A stretch of DNA of 64,000 bases from Pseudomonas frederiksbergensis (GTDB lineage Bacteria; Pseudomonadota; Gammaproteobacteria; Pseudomonadales; Pseudomonadaceae), in the NCBI RefSeq assembly GCF_001874645.1, contig NZ_CP017886.1:310001-374000 (forward strand), given 5' to 3'. The notes beneath the pieces are model-generated. The model saw only the letters and a program-made list of their open reading frames with translations. It made no database searches and had not been told where the DNA came from. Numbering within the stretch: the stretch's first letter is position 1; every line of letters begins with the position of its first letter. The position numbers and the translations under genes are program-made. Below, one piece after another: positions 1 through 9,762 of this stretch.

Positions 1-130
1 TGGCTCCAGCGAAGTCGCTAACGCCTTGTCTGAAGGCGGTCTACCCTATATGAAAGTTTTTTTAGAACCCTCGCCGGCATTTCTTGGCACACTGCCGCCC
101 GTGTACTTCATTCACTCTCAGGCAAGCCCC

Positions 131-814
131 ATGACCCGAATCCTGACCATTGAAGACGACGCTGTCACCGCACAGGAGATCGTTGCCGAGCTGAGCAGCC
201 ATGGCTTGCAGGTGGACTGGGTCGCCAATGGTCGAGAAGGTCTGGCGCGGGCGGTCAGCGGTGACTACGACCTGATCACCCTGGACCGCATGCTGCCGGA
301 GCTCGATGGCCTGGCGATTGTCACCACCTTGCGAACCATGGGCGTGTCGACGCCGATTCTGATGATCAGCGCCCTGTCCGACGTCGATGAGCGGGTTCGC
401 GGCCTGCGCGCCGGCGGCGACGATTACCTGACCAAACCCTTTGCCACCGACGAAATGGCCGCCCGGGTCGAAGTCCTGTTGCGACGCCAGAACACCGTCA
501 AGGACTACACCACGACGCTGCGCGTGGCCGACCTTGAGCTCAACCTGATCAGCCGCGAAGCCAGCCGCGCCGGACAGTTGCTGAGCCTGCTGCCGACCGA
601 ATACAAACTGCTGGAGTTTTTGTTGCGCAATACCGGGCAGATCCTCTCGCGGATGATGATTTTCGAAGAAGTCTGGGGCTATCACTTCGACCCGGGCACC
701 AACCTGATCGATGTGCACATCGGACGTCTGCGCAAAAAGATCGACCCACCGGGCCAACTGCCGCTCATACGGACTGTGCGAGGCTCGGGTTATGTCATTG
801 CTGAACCCGTCTAA
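131..814 (+). CDS. OmpR/PhoB-family response regulator
   Basis: Cytoplasmic DNA-binding response regulator, 227 residues. The receiver domain (about 1-115) shows the acidic pair D9/D10, the phospho-acceptor D52 in the LITLDRMLP stretch and the conserved K101 in YLTKPF. A winged-helix output domain fills about 130-225 and ends in the usual RTVRGSGYV signature. The reading frame is open further upstream, but ATG 131 opens directly into MTRILTIEDD, so I place the start there. Its last 23 bases overlap the kinase gene that follows, so the two are translationally coupled and form one two-component system. The inducing signal cannot be read from the sequence. Confidence 0.93.
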   Translation: MTRILTIEDDAVTAQEIVAELSSHGLQVDWVANGREGLARAVSGDYDLITLDRMLPELDGLAIVTTLRTMGVSTPILMISALSDVDERVRGLRAGGDDYLTKPFATDEMAARVEVLLRRQNTVKDYTTTLRVADLELNLISREASRAGQLLSLLPTEYKLLEFLLRNTGQILSRMMIFEEVWGYHFDPGTNLIDVHIGRLRKKIDPPGQLPLIRTVRGSGYVIAEPV

Positions 815-2186
815 AGGCTGGCGCTCCTCCAGCAGCCGCTTGCTGGCGCTCTACAGTTCGCTGTTCGTGGTCTGGAGCGGCCTGCTCATGGGGGTGATGT
901 ATTACGAGGTTTCCAGCTACCTGGAGAACCTTGCCAAACATTCACTGATGCAACGCCAGCACCTGTTTTCACGCTTCCACGGCGAGCAACTGGATGAGGC
1001 GCTGATCGCCAGCATCACCTTCGATCAACGTGGCATCGACGCCTACGGGCTATTCGACGAGCGGCTCCGGCCCCTGCACGGGCTGATCCGCAAGATCCCC
1101 GCCGGTCTGCCGCTGGACGGCAAGATCCATGAACTGCACGACTGCGCCGACCCGGATGACGCCAGCATGCCGTCCGACAGCTGCGACGCCGTGGCGACTC
1201 ACACCCTGGATAACCGCTGGCTGGTGCTGGTGCGTGACAACGGTTCGTTGTTCGCTGTCACGCGGATCATCCTGTATGCCCTGTTCTGGGGCGTCTCGCT
1301 GACCATCATCCCCGGCATCGCCGGTTGGCACTTGTTGCGCCGTCGGCCGCTGCGGCGTATTCGCGCCCTGCAAGCGAGCGCCGAAGCCATCGTCGCCGGC
1401 AACCTGAACCACCGCTTGCCGCTGTCCAGCCGCCGCGATGAGTTGGACATGCTCGCCGCCATCGTCAACGCCATGCTCGAACGCATCGAGCGTTTGGTGA
1501 ACGAGGTCAAAGGGGTTTGCGACAACATTGCCCATGACCTGCGCACCCCGCTCACCCGGCTACGCGCGCAGCTTTACCGCATTCAACAACAGGCCGCCGA
1601 AGGTTCTGCCGAGGCGTTGCAGCTGGATCAGGTGATCGCCGAAACCGACACCCTGATGGCGCGTTTTCGCGGGTTGCTGCGGATTTCCGAGCTAGAGGAT
1701 CAACAACGGCGTTCGGGCTTTGTGCTATTCGATCCGTTGCCGTTGCTGCAAGAACTGCACGATTTTTACCTGCCGCTGGCCGAAGAAGGTCAGCTGACAT
1801 TAAGCCTGCAAACGCCACACACCCTGCCTGCGCTGACCGGCGACCGGGCGTTGTTGTTTGAAGCCCTGTCGAACTTGCTGAGCAACTCGATCAAGTTCAC
1901 CCCGGCGGGCGGTCAGGTCATCGTGCGGGCGAGCAACAACGCCGGCAGCACACGCATTGAAGTCCTCGACTCCGGACCCGGCATCCCGGCGGACAAACGC
2001 ACTGCGGTGTTTCAACGCTTCTATCGCGTTGACGACACAGCCAAGAGCGGTGGTTTCGGCCTGGGATTATCGATTGTCGCGGCCATCGTGAACCTGCACG
2101 GGTTCGCCCTGGACGTTGGCGGCAGCGAACTCGGCGGCGCCCGCCTGACACTCGATTGCCGCCAGCGGTTACTGCCTGCCGATTGA
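792..2186 (+). CDS. Two-component sensor histidine kinase
   Basis: Inner-membrane sensor kinase of 464 residues, partner of the regulator at 131-814. Visible are TM1 (about 17-38), a periplasmic loop of about 115 residues containing two cysteines (near 118 and 131), TM2 (about 158-182), a HAMP linker, the phospho-acceptor His248 in NIAHDLRTPLTRLR, and an ATPase domain with the DSGPGIP and GGFGLGLSI boxes. ATG 792 is chosen because it overlaps the regulator's 3' end and leads straight into the first membrane segment. The sensed signal is unknown. A kinase/phosphatase role is standard for the family. Confidence 0.92.
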   Translation: MSLLNPSKGWRSSSSRLLALYSSLFVVWSGLLMGVMYYEVSSYLENLAKHSLMQRQHLFSRFHGEQLDEALIASITFDQRGIDAYGLFDERLRPLHGLIRKIPAGLPLDGKIHELHDCADPDDASMPSDSCDAVATHTLDNRWLVLVRDNGSLFAVTRIILYALFWGVSLTIIPGIAGWHLLRRRPLRRIRALQASAEAIVAGNLNHRLPLSSRRDELDMLAAIVNAMLERIERLVNEVKGVCDNIAHDLRTPLTRLRAQLYRIQQQAAEGSAEALQLDQVIAETDTLMARFRGLLRISELEDQQRRSGFVLFDPLPLLQELHDFYLPLAEEGQLTLSLQTPHTLPALTGDRALLFEALSNLLSNSIKFTPAGGQVIVRASNNAGSTRIEVLDSGPGIPADKRTAVFQRFYRVDDTAKSGGFGLGLSIVAAIVNLHGFALDVGGSELGGARLTLDCRQRLLPAD

Positions 2187-2215
2187 TGCAGTGACCGTTA
2201 AGCGTTGACTGCCCC

Positions 2216-2295
2216 CAAAAGATCGCAGCCTGCGGCAGCTCCTACGCAGGAATATGCGCTTCCCTGTAGGAGCTGCCGCAGGCTGCGATCTTTTG
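2216..2295. repeat. REPIN (paired inverted REP sequences)
   Basis: Two inverted 30-bp copies of the pseudomonad REP sequence, at 2216-2245 and 2266-2295, separated by 20 bp. It lies between the convergent 3' ends of the two sensor-kinase genes, a typical extragenic site. It could act as a bidirectional hairpin for both transcripts. No RAYT transposase lies in the window. Confidence 0.9.
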
Positions 2296-2307
2296 ATCTT
2301 CAGGCGC

Positions 2308-3618
2308 TCAAACCGGTGTCGGCAACCACAACCGGAACCGCGCACCGCCCAGCGGCGAGGTTTCGGCGGTCAACGTGCCGGCCTGGGCTTCGAGTGCCCG
2401 ACGGCTGATCGCCAGCCCCAGGCCAAACCCGCCCGTGGCGCGGTCGCGGCTGCGATCCAGCCGATAGAAAGGCTCGAAAACCCGCTCACGCTCGTCTTGC
2501 GGAATGCCGATGCCGTCATCGTCGACCCAGATCTCACACCCTTTGGGGCAGACCCGCACGCCGATCTGAATACGTTTTTCGCAGTAGCGCATGGCGTTGC
2601 GCAGCAGGTTCTGGATCGCTCGGGCAGTCAGGCGCGGGTCGAGGCTGAAGCGTTCGAGTTGGCCGTGCAGCAAGACGTCGATGACGATGTCCGGCGACTC
2701 CAGTTCTTCATCGACACTGCCCAGAATGCTGTCAATGAATTCATCCAGCGACACCTCCACCTGCTCCGGCACCCGCGCCGGGTTTTGCAGGCGGCTGTAG
2801 GAGAGCAATTCCAGCACCAGCTCATCCAGTTCGCGAATGTGCGCCACCAACCCCTGTAAACGTTCGCGGCTGGCGGCCGGCAAGTCGTCGGACAATGCCA
2901 GTGCCAGACCGAAATCCAGTCGGGTCAGCGGCGTGCGCAGCTCGTGGGACACCGCATTGAGCAAATCACGTTGCTGGTTCAGGAGGTTTTCGATATCGCC
3001 GGCCATGGTGTCGAAAACGTTGGCCAGGCTGCCAATGTTCGAACTCGGCGGGATCTGTGTGCGCTCGCTCAAGTGGCCCTTGCCAAAGCGCTCGGCGGTA
3101 TTTTTCAAACGTTCCAGATCACGCCAGTGCGGCCGCAGCCAGATCAGCAGGCAGGCCAGCAGCGCGGCGCCGATCAGCACATTGATGCTCCAGTAGAGCA
3201 AATTGACGTCCAGCGGATCCGGCGGCACCACCAGTTTCACTGACAACTGTTCATCCAGCGGTGACACCGCCAGCGTGCGCCAGCCCCAGTCGCCCATGCG
3301 AATGACCTTTTCACCGCGCTCCAGACGCTCACGCTCGTAAGGCGTGAAATCCGCGTCGTCATTGCGCACCAGCGCCACGTGCAGTGGGCTGAAGTCCTTG
3401 TCCAGCTGTGCAGCCAGCGTTGTCCATTGCTCGGTCGGCACGCCGTGAAACTGCTTGACGATCAGGCTCTGCAAGCCCCGAGACTGATCAAGGTTGTAGT
3501 TCACAAAACGCTCGTGAAACACCTTGATCACCAGGTCCGGGATGAAATAGATCGCTGCACTGAAGGTGACGATGGTGATCAGGTAAAGACGGATCAGAAT
3601 GCGCAGCATGTTCAACAT
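2308..3618 (-). CDS. RstB-like sensor histidine kinase
   Basis: Inner-membrane sensor kinase, 436 residues. TM1 is at about 8-32, a periplasmic domain of about 105 residues follows, TM2 is at about 143-162, then HAMP, HisKA with His225 in NAVSHELRTPLTRL, and an ATPase domain with DDDGIGIP and GGFGLGLAIS. Start ATG 3618 overlaps the stop of the upstream regulator gene by 7 bases; a second ATG at 3609 is possible. The N-terminal topology and the pairing with an RstA-like regulator suggest the RstAB family. No direct evidence shows what it senses. Confidence 0.9.
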   Translation of the reverse strand: MLNMLRILIRLYLITIVTFSAAIYFIPDLVIKVFHERFVNYNLDQSRGLQSLIVKQFHGVPTEQWTTLAAQLDKDFSPLHVALVRNDDADFTPYERERLERGEKVIRMGDWGWRTLAVSPLDEQLSVKLVVPPDPLDVNLLYWSINVLIGAALLACLLIWLRPHWRDLERLKNTAERFGKGHLSERTQIPPSSNIGSLANVFDTMAGDIENLLNQQRDLLNAVSHELRTPLTRLDFGLALALSDDLPAASRERLQGLVAHIRELDELVLELLSYSRLQNPARVPEQVEVSLDEFIDSILGSVDEELESPDIVIDVLLHGQLERFSLDPRLTARAIQNLLRNAMRYCEKRIQIGVRVCPKGCEIWVDDDGIGIPQDERERVFEPFYRLDRSRDRATGGFGLGLAISRRALEAQAGTLTAETSPLGGARFRLWLPTPV

Positions 3619-4313
3619 TCCCACTCGGAGCGACTGAACAGATAGCCCTTGCCCCACACGGTTTTGATCTTTCGCGCTTCGCCGGCATGGTCGTCGAATT
3701 TGCGCCGCAGCTTGGAAATCGCCACGTCCACCGAGCGGTCGGTGCCGTTGAATTCGATGCCGCGCAGGCGTTGCAGGATCTGGTCGCGACTGAGCACTTC
3801 ACCGGCGTGGCGCGCCAACACCACCAGCAAGTTGTATTCGCCGCTGGACAGTTCGACCAACTGTTCGCGCCAGGTCACGGTGCGCTCTGACAGATCGATG
3901 CAGAGGTTGCCCATGAGGATCCGGTCACTGGCGGTCTGCGGCTCGTTCAGGCTGCTGCGCCGCAGCAAGGTCCGCACTCGCGCCAACAATACCCGTGGCT
4001 CACAGGGCTTGGTGACGTAATCGTCGGCGCCCATTTCCAGACCCAATACCTGGTCGTGACTGTCGTCGCGGGCCGTCAGCATGAGAATCGGCAAGGTCGC
4101 CGAATCGGCGCGCAGCAAACGACAGACTTGCAGGCCATCAAGGCCCGGCAGCATCAGATCGAGGATCACCAGATCCGGTGGATCGACCCGCGCCCGTTCG
4201 CGCACATGGTCGCCACGGCTGATCACGCTGACCTGATAGCCGTTGCGTTCAAGGTAGCTCGCAATCAATTCAGAAAGCGCGGAGTCGTCTTCGACCAGGA
4301 GGATGTTGGGCAT
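3612..4313 (-). CDS. RstA-like response regulator
   Basis: OmpR-family regulator of 233 residues. The receiver has D9/D10, phospho-acceptor D52 (VILDLMLPG) and K102 (VTKPCEP). The winged-helix domain contains the stretch DRSVDVAISKLRRK and the ending KGYLFSRSEWE, which from memory resembles enterobacterial RstA closely. It is first in an operon with the RstB-like kinase at 2308-3618. It is read divergently from the RND efflux genes starting at 4685, so control of that pump is a reasonable guess from position, but no operator is visible. The symbol is withheld because only family-level identity is secure. Confidence 0.9.
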   Translation of the reverse strand: MPNILLVEDDSALSELIASYLERNGYQVSVISRGDHVRERARVDPPDLVILDLMLPGLDGLQVCRLLRADSATLPILMLTARDDSHDQVLGLEMGADDYVTKPCEPRVLLARVRTLLRRSSLNEPQTASDRILMGNLCIDLSERTVTWREQLVELSSGEYNLLVVLARHAGEVLSRDQILQRLRGIEFNGTDRSVDVAISKLRRKFDDHAGEARKIKTVWGKGYLFSRSEWEC

Positions 4314-4684
4314 GGGTGTTTCCAGGGAATGCTGTGGTGATCAATGGATCGCTATCGCGGCATGGATATTGACACATCTCTGATGACCGCAAAATCTCTC
4401 GTAGGAGCTGCCGCAGGCTGCGATCTTTTGGCGTCTGCAAGGAACGCCGAGGATCAAAAGATCGCAGCCTGCGGCAGCTCCTACAGGTGATCTGACCGGA
4501 ACTTGCAGATGTGTAGATGCCTATCGCTTGCCCGCGGTCGACTGCGAAGCAGGCATCAAGGATATACGCCCTCACGCCTGCGTGAGTAAAACCCTTACAC
4601 AATTTCACACAGCACCTACAAAGCTTCACCGCTGGCCTCGCGTACGCCCAGTAGGATGCCGGGGATCAATATTGGGGTATTTAC
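4314..4684. other. Divergent intergenic region, rstA-like / RND efflux
   Basis: This 371-bp spacer lies between the divergent RstA-like regulator gene and the efflux operon. It holds one REPIN (4401-4484). The part from 4500 to 4684 must carry the efflux promoter and contains no open frame I can support. I see no operator palindrome that I trust. Confidence 0.6.
4401..4484. repeat. REPIN (paired inverted REP sequences)
   Basis: Inverted REP copies at 4401-4430 and 4455-4484 with a 24-bp spacer. It is unusual among the elements here in sitting between two divergent 5' ends rather than behind genes. Confidence 0.88.
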
Positions 4685-5842
4685 ATGTCAAAGAACCTGT
4701 TTGCGAAGCTCGGCCTGATTGCCTTGGCAATGACGCTAAGCGCGTGTGACAAGTCCTCCACCGCCATCGAGGCGGCGCCGCTGGCCACAGTCCGGATCGA
4801 AACCCTCTCAGCCCGGCCGCTGTCGATCAGCAGCGAACTGAGTGGGCGGATCGCCGCACCGCGAATCGCCGAAGTCCGCGCCCGGGTGGCCGGCGTGGTC
4901 CTGCAACGGACCTTCCGCGAAGGCAGCGACGTCAAACAGGGCGACGTGCTGTTTCGCATCGATCCGGCACCGTTCAAGGCAGATCTGGACAGCGCTCAGG
5001 CGGCGCTGCGTAAAGCCGAGGCCAATGCCTTTCAGGCGCGCTTGCAGGAGCAGCGTTACGCCCAGTTGATCGAAGGCAACGCCATCAGCGGTCAGGATTA
5101 CGACAACGCCCGCGCCAATGCCCGGCAGACCGCCGCCGATGTCGCGGCCAATCAGGCGGCGGTACAACGGGCGAAACTGAACCTGGGTTACGCTACTGTC
5201 ACCGCACCGATTTCCGGGCGCGTTGGTCGGGCTCTGGTCACTGAAGGCGCGCTGGTCGGGCAGAACGAAAGCACGCCCTTGGCGCTGATCCAGCAACTGG
5301 ACCCGATCCACGCGGACCTGACTCAGTCGACCCGCGAACTCAACGAGTTGCGCCGGGCCTTCCGTGCCGGCCAGTTGCAACAGATCGGCCAGGACCAGGC
5401 CAAAGCCACGCTGATTCAGGACGACGGCAGCCTCTATCCGTTGCCGGGCAAGCTGCTGTTCGCCGACATCAGTGTCGACCCGAGTACCGGCCAGATCATC
5501 CTGCGCAGCGAGTTCCCCAACCCGGACCTCGACCTGCTGCCGGGCAGTTTCATCCGCGTGCGCCTGGAGCAAGCGGTGAATCAGCAAGGCATCAGCGTGC
5601 CGCAACGGGCGATCCTGCGTGACAGCGCCGGCATTGCTCAGGTGCTGTTGCTCGACGCCGACGCCCGTGTCAGCCAGCAACCGGTGCAACTGGGCCAGGT
5701 GCAGAAGGATCGCTGGATCGTCACCGGTGGCCTCAAACCCGGCGACCGAATTGTCATCGAAGGCCTGCAGCACGCCCGTCCCGGCGAGAAAGTAGAAATC
5801 GACGACACCCCTATTCCCCTTGCCCAGGTCACCGGGCAGTAG
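4685..5842 (+). CDS. RND efflux periplasmic adaptor (membrane fusion lipoprotein)
   Basis: Periplasmic adaptor linking an inner-membrane RND pump to an outer-membrane channel, 385 residues. It has a lipoprotein signal with lipobox L-S-A-C around Cys21, a biotinyl-lipoyl half-motif at about 65-100 (ARVAGVVLQRTFREG), a coiled-coil hairpin rich in Ala/Gln (about 100-165), the second lipoyl half (TAPISGRVGRAL) and beta-barrel/proximal domains ending near 375. It is first in a two-gene operon, 16 bp upstream of the pump gene. It resembles MexV/MexC-type adaptors, but orthology cannot be settled without a search. Confidence 0.93.
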   Translation: MSKNLFAKLGLIALAMTLSACDKSSTAIEAAPLATVRIETLSARPLSISSELSGRIAAPRIAEVRARVAGVVLQRTFREGSDVKQGDVLFRIDPAPFKADLDSAQAALRKAEANAFQARLQEQRYAQLIEGNAISGQDYDNARANARQTAADVAANQAAVQRAKLNLGYATVTAPISGRVGRALVTEGALVGQNESTPLALIQQLDPIHADLTQSTRELNELRRAFRAGQLQQIGQDQAKATLIQDDGSLYPLPGKLLFADISVDPSTGQIILRSEFPNPDLDLLPGSFIRVRLEQAVNQQGISVPQRAILRDSAGIAQVLLLDADARVSQQPVQLGQVQKDRWIVTGGLKPGDRIVIEGLQHARPGEKVEIDDTPIPLAQVTGQ

Positions 5843-5858
5843 GCAGGACGCAGACTTT

Positions 5859-8800
5859 ATGCCGCAATTCTTTATCGACCGCCCGGTGTTCGCCTGGGTG
5901 GTCGCGCTGTTTATCCTGTTGGCCGGCGCGCTGGCCATCCCGCAGCTACCCGTTGCGCAGTACCCCAACGTCGCACCGCCGAAGGTCGAGATCTATGCGG
6001 TGTACCCGGGCGCCTCGGCGCAAACCATCGACGAGAGCGTGGTCAGCCTGATTGAGGGCGAGCTCAACGGCGCCGACCACCTGCTGTATTTCGAATCCCA
6101 GAGCAGCCTTGGCGCCGCGACCATCACCGCCACCTTCCAGCCCGGCACCGATCCGGAAATGGCTCAGGTCGATGTGCAAAATCGCCTCAAGGTGGTCGAG
6201 TCGCGCCTGCCGCAAGCGGTGACCCAACAAGGCTTGCAGGTCGAGAAAGTCTCGGCCGGCTTCCTGCTGTTGATTACCCTGACCTCCAGCGACGGCAAGC
6301 TCAGTGACGTGGCGCTCAGCGATTACCTGGCGCGCAACGTGATGAACGAAATCAAGCGTCTGGACGGCGTCGGCAAGGCGCAGCTGTATGGTGCCGAGCG
6401 GGCCATGCGGATCTGGATCGACCCGCAGAAACTGATCGGTTTCAACCTGACCCCGGCCGACGTCAATGCCGCGATTGTTGCGCAGAACGCCCAGGTCTCG
6501 GCCGGCAGCATCGGCGACTTGCCGGCCCGCACCACCCAGGAAATCACCGCGACCGTGCTGGTGAAAGGTCAACTGTCGACCCCCGAAGAGTTCGCTGACA
6601 TTGTGTTGCGGGCCAATCCCGACGGTTCCACGGTGCGCGTGGGTGACGTGGCGCGGGTCGAGATCGGCAGCCAGCAATACCAGTTCTCCACCCGCCTCAA
6701 TGGCAAGCCATCAACCGCAGTCAGCGTACAGCTGTCGCCCGGCGCCAACGCCTTGAGCACCGCAACGCTGGTGCGCGAGAAGATGGACGAGCTGGCGCGC
6801 TACTTCCCGGCCGGCGTGGAGTACAAGATTCCGTACGACACCTCGCCGTTCGTCAAAGTCTCGATCACCAAAGTGATCGTCACCCTCGGCGAAGCGATGT
6901 TGCTGGTGTTCGCGGTCATGTTCCTGTTCCTGCAAAACATCCGCTACACGCTGATCCCGACCCTGGTGGTGCCGGTGGCACTGATGGGCACCTTTGCCGT
7001 CATGTTGGCACTGGGTTTTTCGATCAACGTGCTGACCATGTTCGGCATGGTGCTGGCCATCGGCATTCTGGTGGACGATGCCATTGTCGTCGTCGAGAAC
7101 GTCGAGCGGATCATGGTCAACGAGGGCCTGTCGCCCAAAGAGGCAACGCGCAAGGCGATGGGCCAGATCACCGGGGCGATCATCGGCATCACCCTGGTGC
7201 TGGTAGCGGTGTTTATCCCGATGGCCTTCATGCAGGGTTCGGTCGGGGTGATTTACCAGCAGTTCTCGCTGTCGATGGCCACCTCGATCCTGTTCTCGGC
7301 GTTCCTCGCCCTGACCTTGACCCCGGCTCTCTGCGCCACGCTGCTCAAGCCGATTGCCAAGGGCGAACACCACGCCAAGGGTGGTTTCTTCGGCGGGTTC
7401 AACCGACGCTTCGAGCAGATGACCGAGGGTTATCAGCGCTGGGTCATTTACGCGCTGAAACGCAGTGGTCGTTTTCTGCTGGTCTACGGCGTGCTGTTGA
7501 TCGGCCTGGTGTTTTGCTTCAGTCGACTGCCCTCTTCGTTCCTGCCCGTCGAAGACCAGGGCTACACCATCACCGACATTCAACTGCCGCCGGGCGCGAG
7601 CAAGAACCGTACGGTGCAGGTGGTCGAGCAGATCGAAGCGCACAACGCCACTGAGCCGGGTGTAGGCGACAGCACGGTGATTCTCGGTTTCAGTTTCTCC
7701 GGTAGCGGCCAGAATGCTGCGCTGGCGTTCACCACGCTCAAGGATTGGTCGGTACGTAGCCGTGATGACTCGGCTGCCTCGATTGCCGACCGCGCCAACA
7801 GTGCGTTGAGCCAGATCAAGGACGCCGTGGCCTTTTCGATACTGCCTCCTCCGGTTGACGGCCTCGGTACGTCGAGCGGTTTCGAGTTCCGCCTGCAAGA
7901 CCGGGGTGGCCTTGGCCATGCAGCGCTGATGCAAGCGCGCAGTGCCTTGCTGGCGGCTGCCGAAAAGAGCCCGATCCTGATAAACGTGCGCGAAAGCGCC
8001 TTGGCTGAAGCACCGCAAGTGCAGTTGGAGGTCGACCGCAAACAGGCCAATGCCTTGGGCGTTTCCTTCGCCGATATCGGCAACGTACTGTCCACCGCCG
8101 TCGGTTCGGCGTACATCAACGACTTCCCCAATCAGGGACGCATGCAGCGGGTGGTGGTTCAGGCCGAAGGCGATCAACGCAGTCAGGTTGACGACTTGCT
8201 GAAGATTCACGTGCGCAACAACGCCGAGAAAATGGTGCCGTTGTCGGCGTTCGTCCAGGCCACATGGACCCAGGGTCCGGCGCAGTTGACACGCTACAAC
8301 GGTTACCCGGCCATCAGCATTTCCGGTGAGCCGGCGCCCGGTCACAGCACCGGCGAAGCGATGGCGGAAATCGAGCGTCTGGTCGCGCAAGGCCCGGCGG
8401 GACTGGGTCAGGAATGGACCGGGTTGTCGTTGCAAGAGCGGCTGTCCGGCAGCCAGGCACCGATGCTGCTCGGCTTGTCGTTGTTGATCGTGTTCCTGTG
8501 TCTGGCGGCGCTGTACGAGAGCTGGTCGATCCCGACCTCGGTGCTGCTGGTGGTGCCGCTGGGTGTGCTCGGCGCGGTGCTGGCCGTGACCTTGCGCGGA
8601 ATGCCCAACGACGTGTTCTTCAAGGTCGGACTGATCACCATCATCGGACTGTCGGCGAAAAACGCGATCCTGATCATCGAGTTCGCCAAGAGTCTGTACG
8701 ACGAAGGCCATGACCTGATCGACGCCACGGTGCAAGCCGCGCGCTTGCGCCTGCGGCCGATCATCATGACCTCGCTGGCGTTCATCCTGGGCGTGGTGCC

Positions 8801-8957
8801 GCTGGCGATTGCCACCGGGGCCAGCTCGGCGAGCCAGCAAGCCATCGGCACTGGCGTGATTGGCGGGATGATCACCGCGACATTGGCGGTGGTGTTTGTA
8901 CCGGTGTTTTTTGTGGTGGTGATGAAGCTGGTCAAACGTAAACCGTATAAACCGTAG
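5859..8957 (+). CDS. RND multidrug efflux transporter, HAE1 family
   Basis: Proton-driven inner-membrane pump of 1032 residues, the usual size for HAE1 transporters. It starts MPQFFIDRPVFAWV, a classic RND N-terminus, and ATG 5859 is preferred over in-frame upstream codons for that reason. TM1 is followed by a large periplasmic domain. The TM4 region contains VLAIGILVDDAIVVVENVER with the paired aspartates of the proton relay, and a second periplasmic domain and TM7-12 follow. No outer-membrane factor gene follows, so the pump probably borrows an OprM-like channel, as MexVW, MexJK and MexXY do. The TAG stop lies inside a REP sequence. Confidence 0.94.
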   Translation: MPQFFIDRPVFAWVVALFILLAGALAIPQLPVAQYPNVAPPKVEIYAVYPGASAQTIDESVVSLIEGELNGADHLLYFESQSSLGAATITATFQPGTDPEMAQVDVQNRLKVVESRLPQAVTQQGLQVEKVSAGFLLLITLTSSDGKLSDVALSDYLARNVMNEIKRLDGVGKAQLYGAERAMRIWIDPQKLIGFNLTPADVNAAIVAQNAQVSAGSIGDLPARTTQEITATVLVKGQLSTPEEFADIVLRANPDGSTVRVGDVARVEIGSQQYQFSTRLNGKPSTAVSVQLSPGANALSTATLVREKMDELARYFPAGVEYKIPYDTSPFVKVSITKVIVTLGEAMLLVFAVMFLFLQNIRYTLIPTLVVPVALMGTFAVMLALGFSINVLTMFGMVLAIGILVDDAIVVVENVERIMVNEGLSPKEATRKAMGQITGAIIGITLVLVAVFIPMAFMQGSVGVIYQQFSLSMATSILFSAFLALTLTPALCATLLKPIAKGEHHAKGGFFGGFNRRFEQMTEGYQRWVIYALKRSGRFLLVYGVLLIGLVFCFSRLPSSFLPVEDQGYTITDIQLPPGASKNRTVQVVEQIEAHNATEPGVGDSTVILGFSFSGSGQNAALAFTTLKDWSVRSRDDSAASIADRANSALSQIKDAVAFSILPPPVDGLGTSSGFEFRLQDRGGLGHAALMQARSALLAAAEKSPILINVRESALAEAPQVQLEVDRKQANALGVSFADIGNVLSTAVGSAYINDFPNQGRMQRVVVQAEGDQRSQVDDLLKIHVRNNAEKMVPLSAFVQATWTQGPAQLTRYNGYPAISISGEPAPGHSTGEAMAEIERLVAQGPAGLGQEWTGLSLQERLSGSQAPMLLGLSLLIVFLCLAALYESWSIPTSVLLVVPLGVLGAVLAVTLRGMPNDVFFKVGLITIIGLSAKNAILIIEFAKSLYDEGHDLIDATVQAARLRLRPIIMTSLAFILGVVPLAIATGASSASQQAIGTGVIGGMITATLAVVFVPVFFVVVMKLVKRKPYKP

Positions 8958-9042
8958 GAGCTGCCGCAGGCTGCGATCTTTTGATCTTGTTCTTCGGCGC
9001 CACCGTCAAAGGCAAAAGATCGCAGGCTTCGCCAGCGCCTAC
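8954..9042. repeat. REPIN with one diverged arm
   Basis: The left arm 8954-8983 is a consensus REP and overlaps the stop codon of the RND gene. The right arm 9013-9042 is a variant (CGCAGGCTTCGCCAGC core). The two arms therefore come from different REP subtypes. Confidence 0.82.
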
Positions 9043-9097
9043 AAAAGCCCTGTCGTGTGCGCTATGGTGCAACGACGTCTTGCCAAAGTGAGCCTCC

Positions 9098-9739
9098 ATG
9101 CCACACCTCCTGCGCACCCACCCTCGCCTGACCGCCGCCACTTTGCTGGGGGTGACGGTCAGCATCCTGGCGCCCGCCGACTCACTCATCAGCAAAATTC
9201 TGATCGGCTGGAATGCCGGTGTCTGGACCTATCTGGTGTTGATGCTCTGGCTGACCGTGCGTGCGCGTGCCGATGACGTCAAACGCATTGCCGAAGTCGA
9301 GGATGAAAACGCCGGGATGGTGCTGCTGATTGTCTGCATAGCGGCGATTGCCAGCCTCGCCACCATCACCCTGGAACTGGCCGGCAGCAAGGACCTGGAA
9401 ACCAGCCGAAGGTTATTGCACTACGGCTTCACCGGAATGACAGTGATCGGTTCATGGTTATTGGTCGGGGTGATCTTCAGCGTGCACTACGCACGGCTGT
9501 TCTACACCTGGAACGGCAAGGACCCGGCACTGCGTTTTGCCGAAGGCCTGCTGACCCCCAACTACTGGGACTTCCTGTACTTCTCGTTCACCATCGGCGT
9601 GGCGGTGCAGACCTCCGATGTCGGGGTCGCCACCCCTGGTTTGCGCAAGATCGTGCTGGCCCAGTCCCTGATCGGTTTTCTGTTCAACACGGCCATCCTC
9701 GGGTTTTCGATCAACATCGCCGCGGGGTTGTTCAGCTGA
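9098..9739 (+). CDS. DUF1345 family integral membrane protein
   Basis: Protein of 213 residues with about five hydrophobic segments (near 14-30, 35-52, 75-95, 112-132 and 188-210) and the aromatic stretch [22 protein letters not shown], which I recognise as DUF1345. The family has no settled function. The conserved late segment resembles the pore region of small two-TM channels, which is only a resemblance. It is a single gene after the efflux operon and ends 23 bp from the convergent FN3 gene. Confidence 0.85.
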   Translation: MPHLLRTHPRLTAATLLGVTVSILAPADSLISKILIGWNAGVWTYLVLMLWLTVRARADDVKRIAEVEDENAGMVLLIVCIAAIASLATITLELAGSKDLETSRRLLHYGFTGMTVIGSWLLVGVIFSVHYARLFYTWNGKDPALRFAEGLLTPNYWDFLYFSFTIGVAVQTSDVGVATPGLRKIVLAQSLIGFLFNTAILGFSINIAAGLFS

Positions 9740-9762
9740 GGGCTGCACTGATTTTTCAAACA

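Noticed and set aside
1..130. Upstream in-frame extension of the first response regulator (from position 26)
   Set aside because: The extension is not regulator-like and the canonical N-terminus begins at ATG 131. Nothing else is supported in these 130 bases.
4808..5968. Minus-strand open frame opposite the membrane-fusion gene
   Set aside because: Antisense to a confident gene, low-complexity translation, no ribosome site.
6711..8840. Long minus-strand open frame of over 700 codons opposite the RND pump gene
   Set aside because: Its composition is His/Gln/Arg-rich with no domain, and it mirrors the codon bias of the pump gene. It is an antisense shadow.
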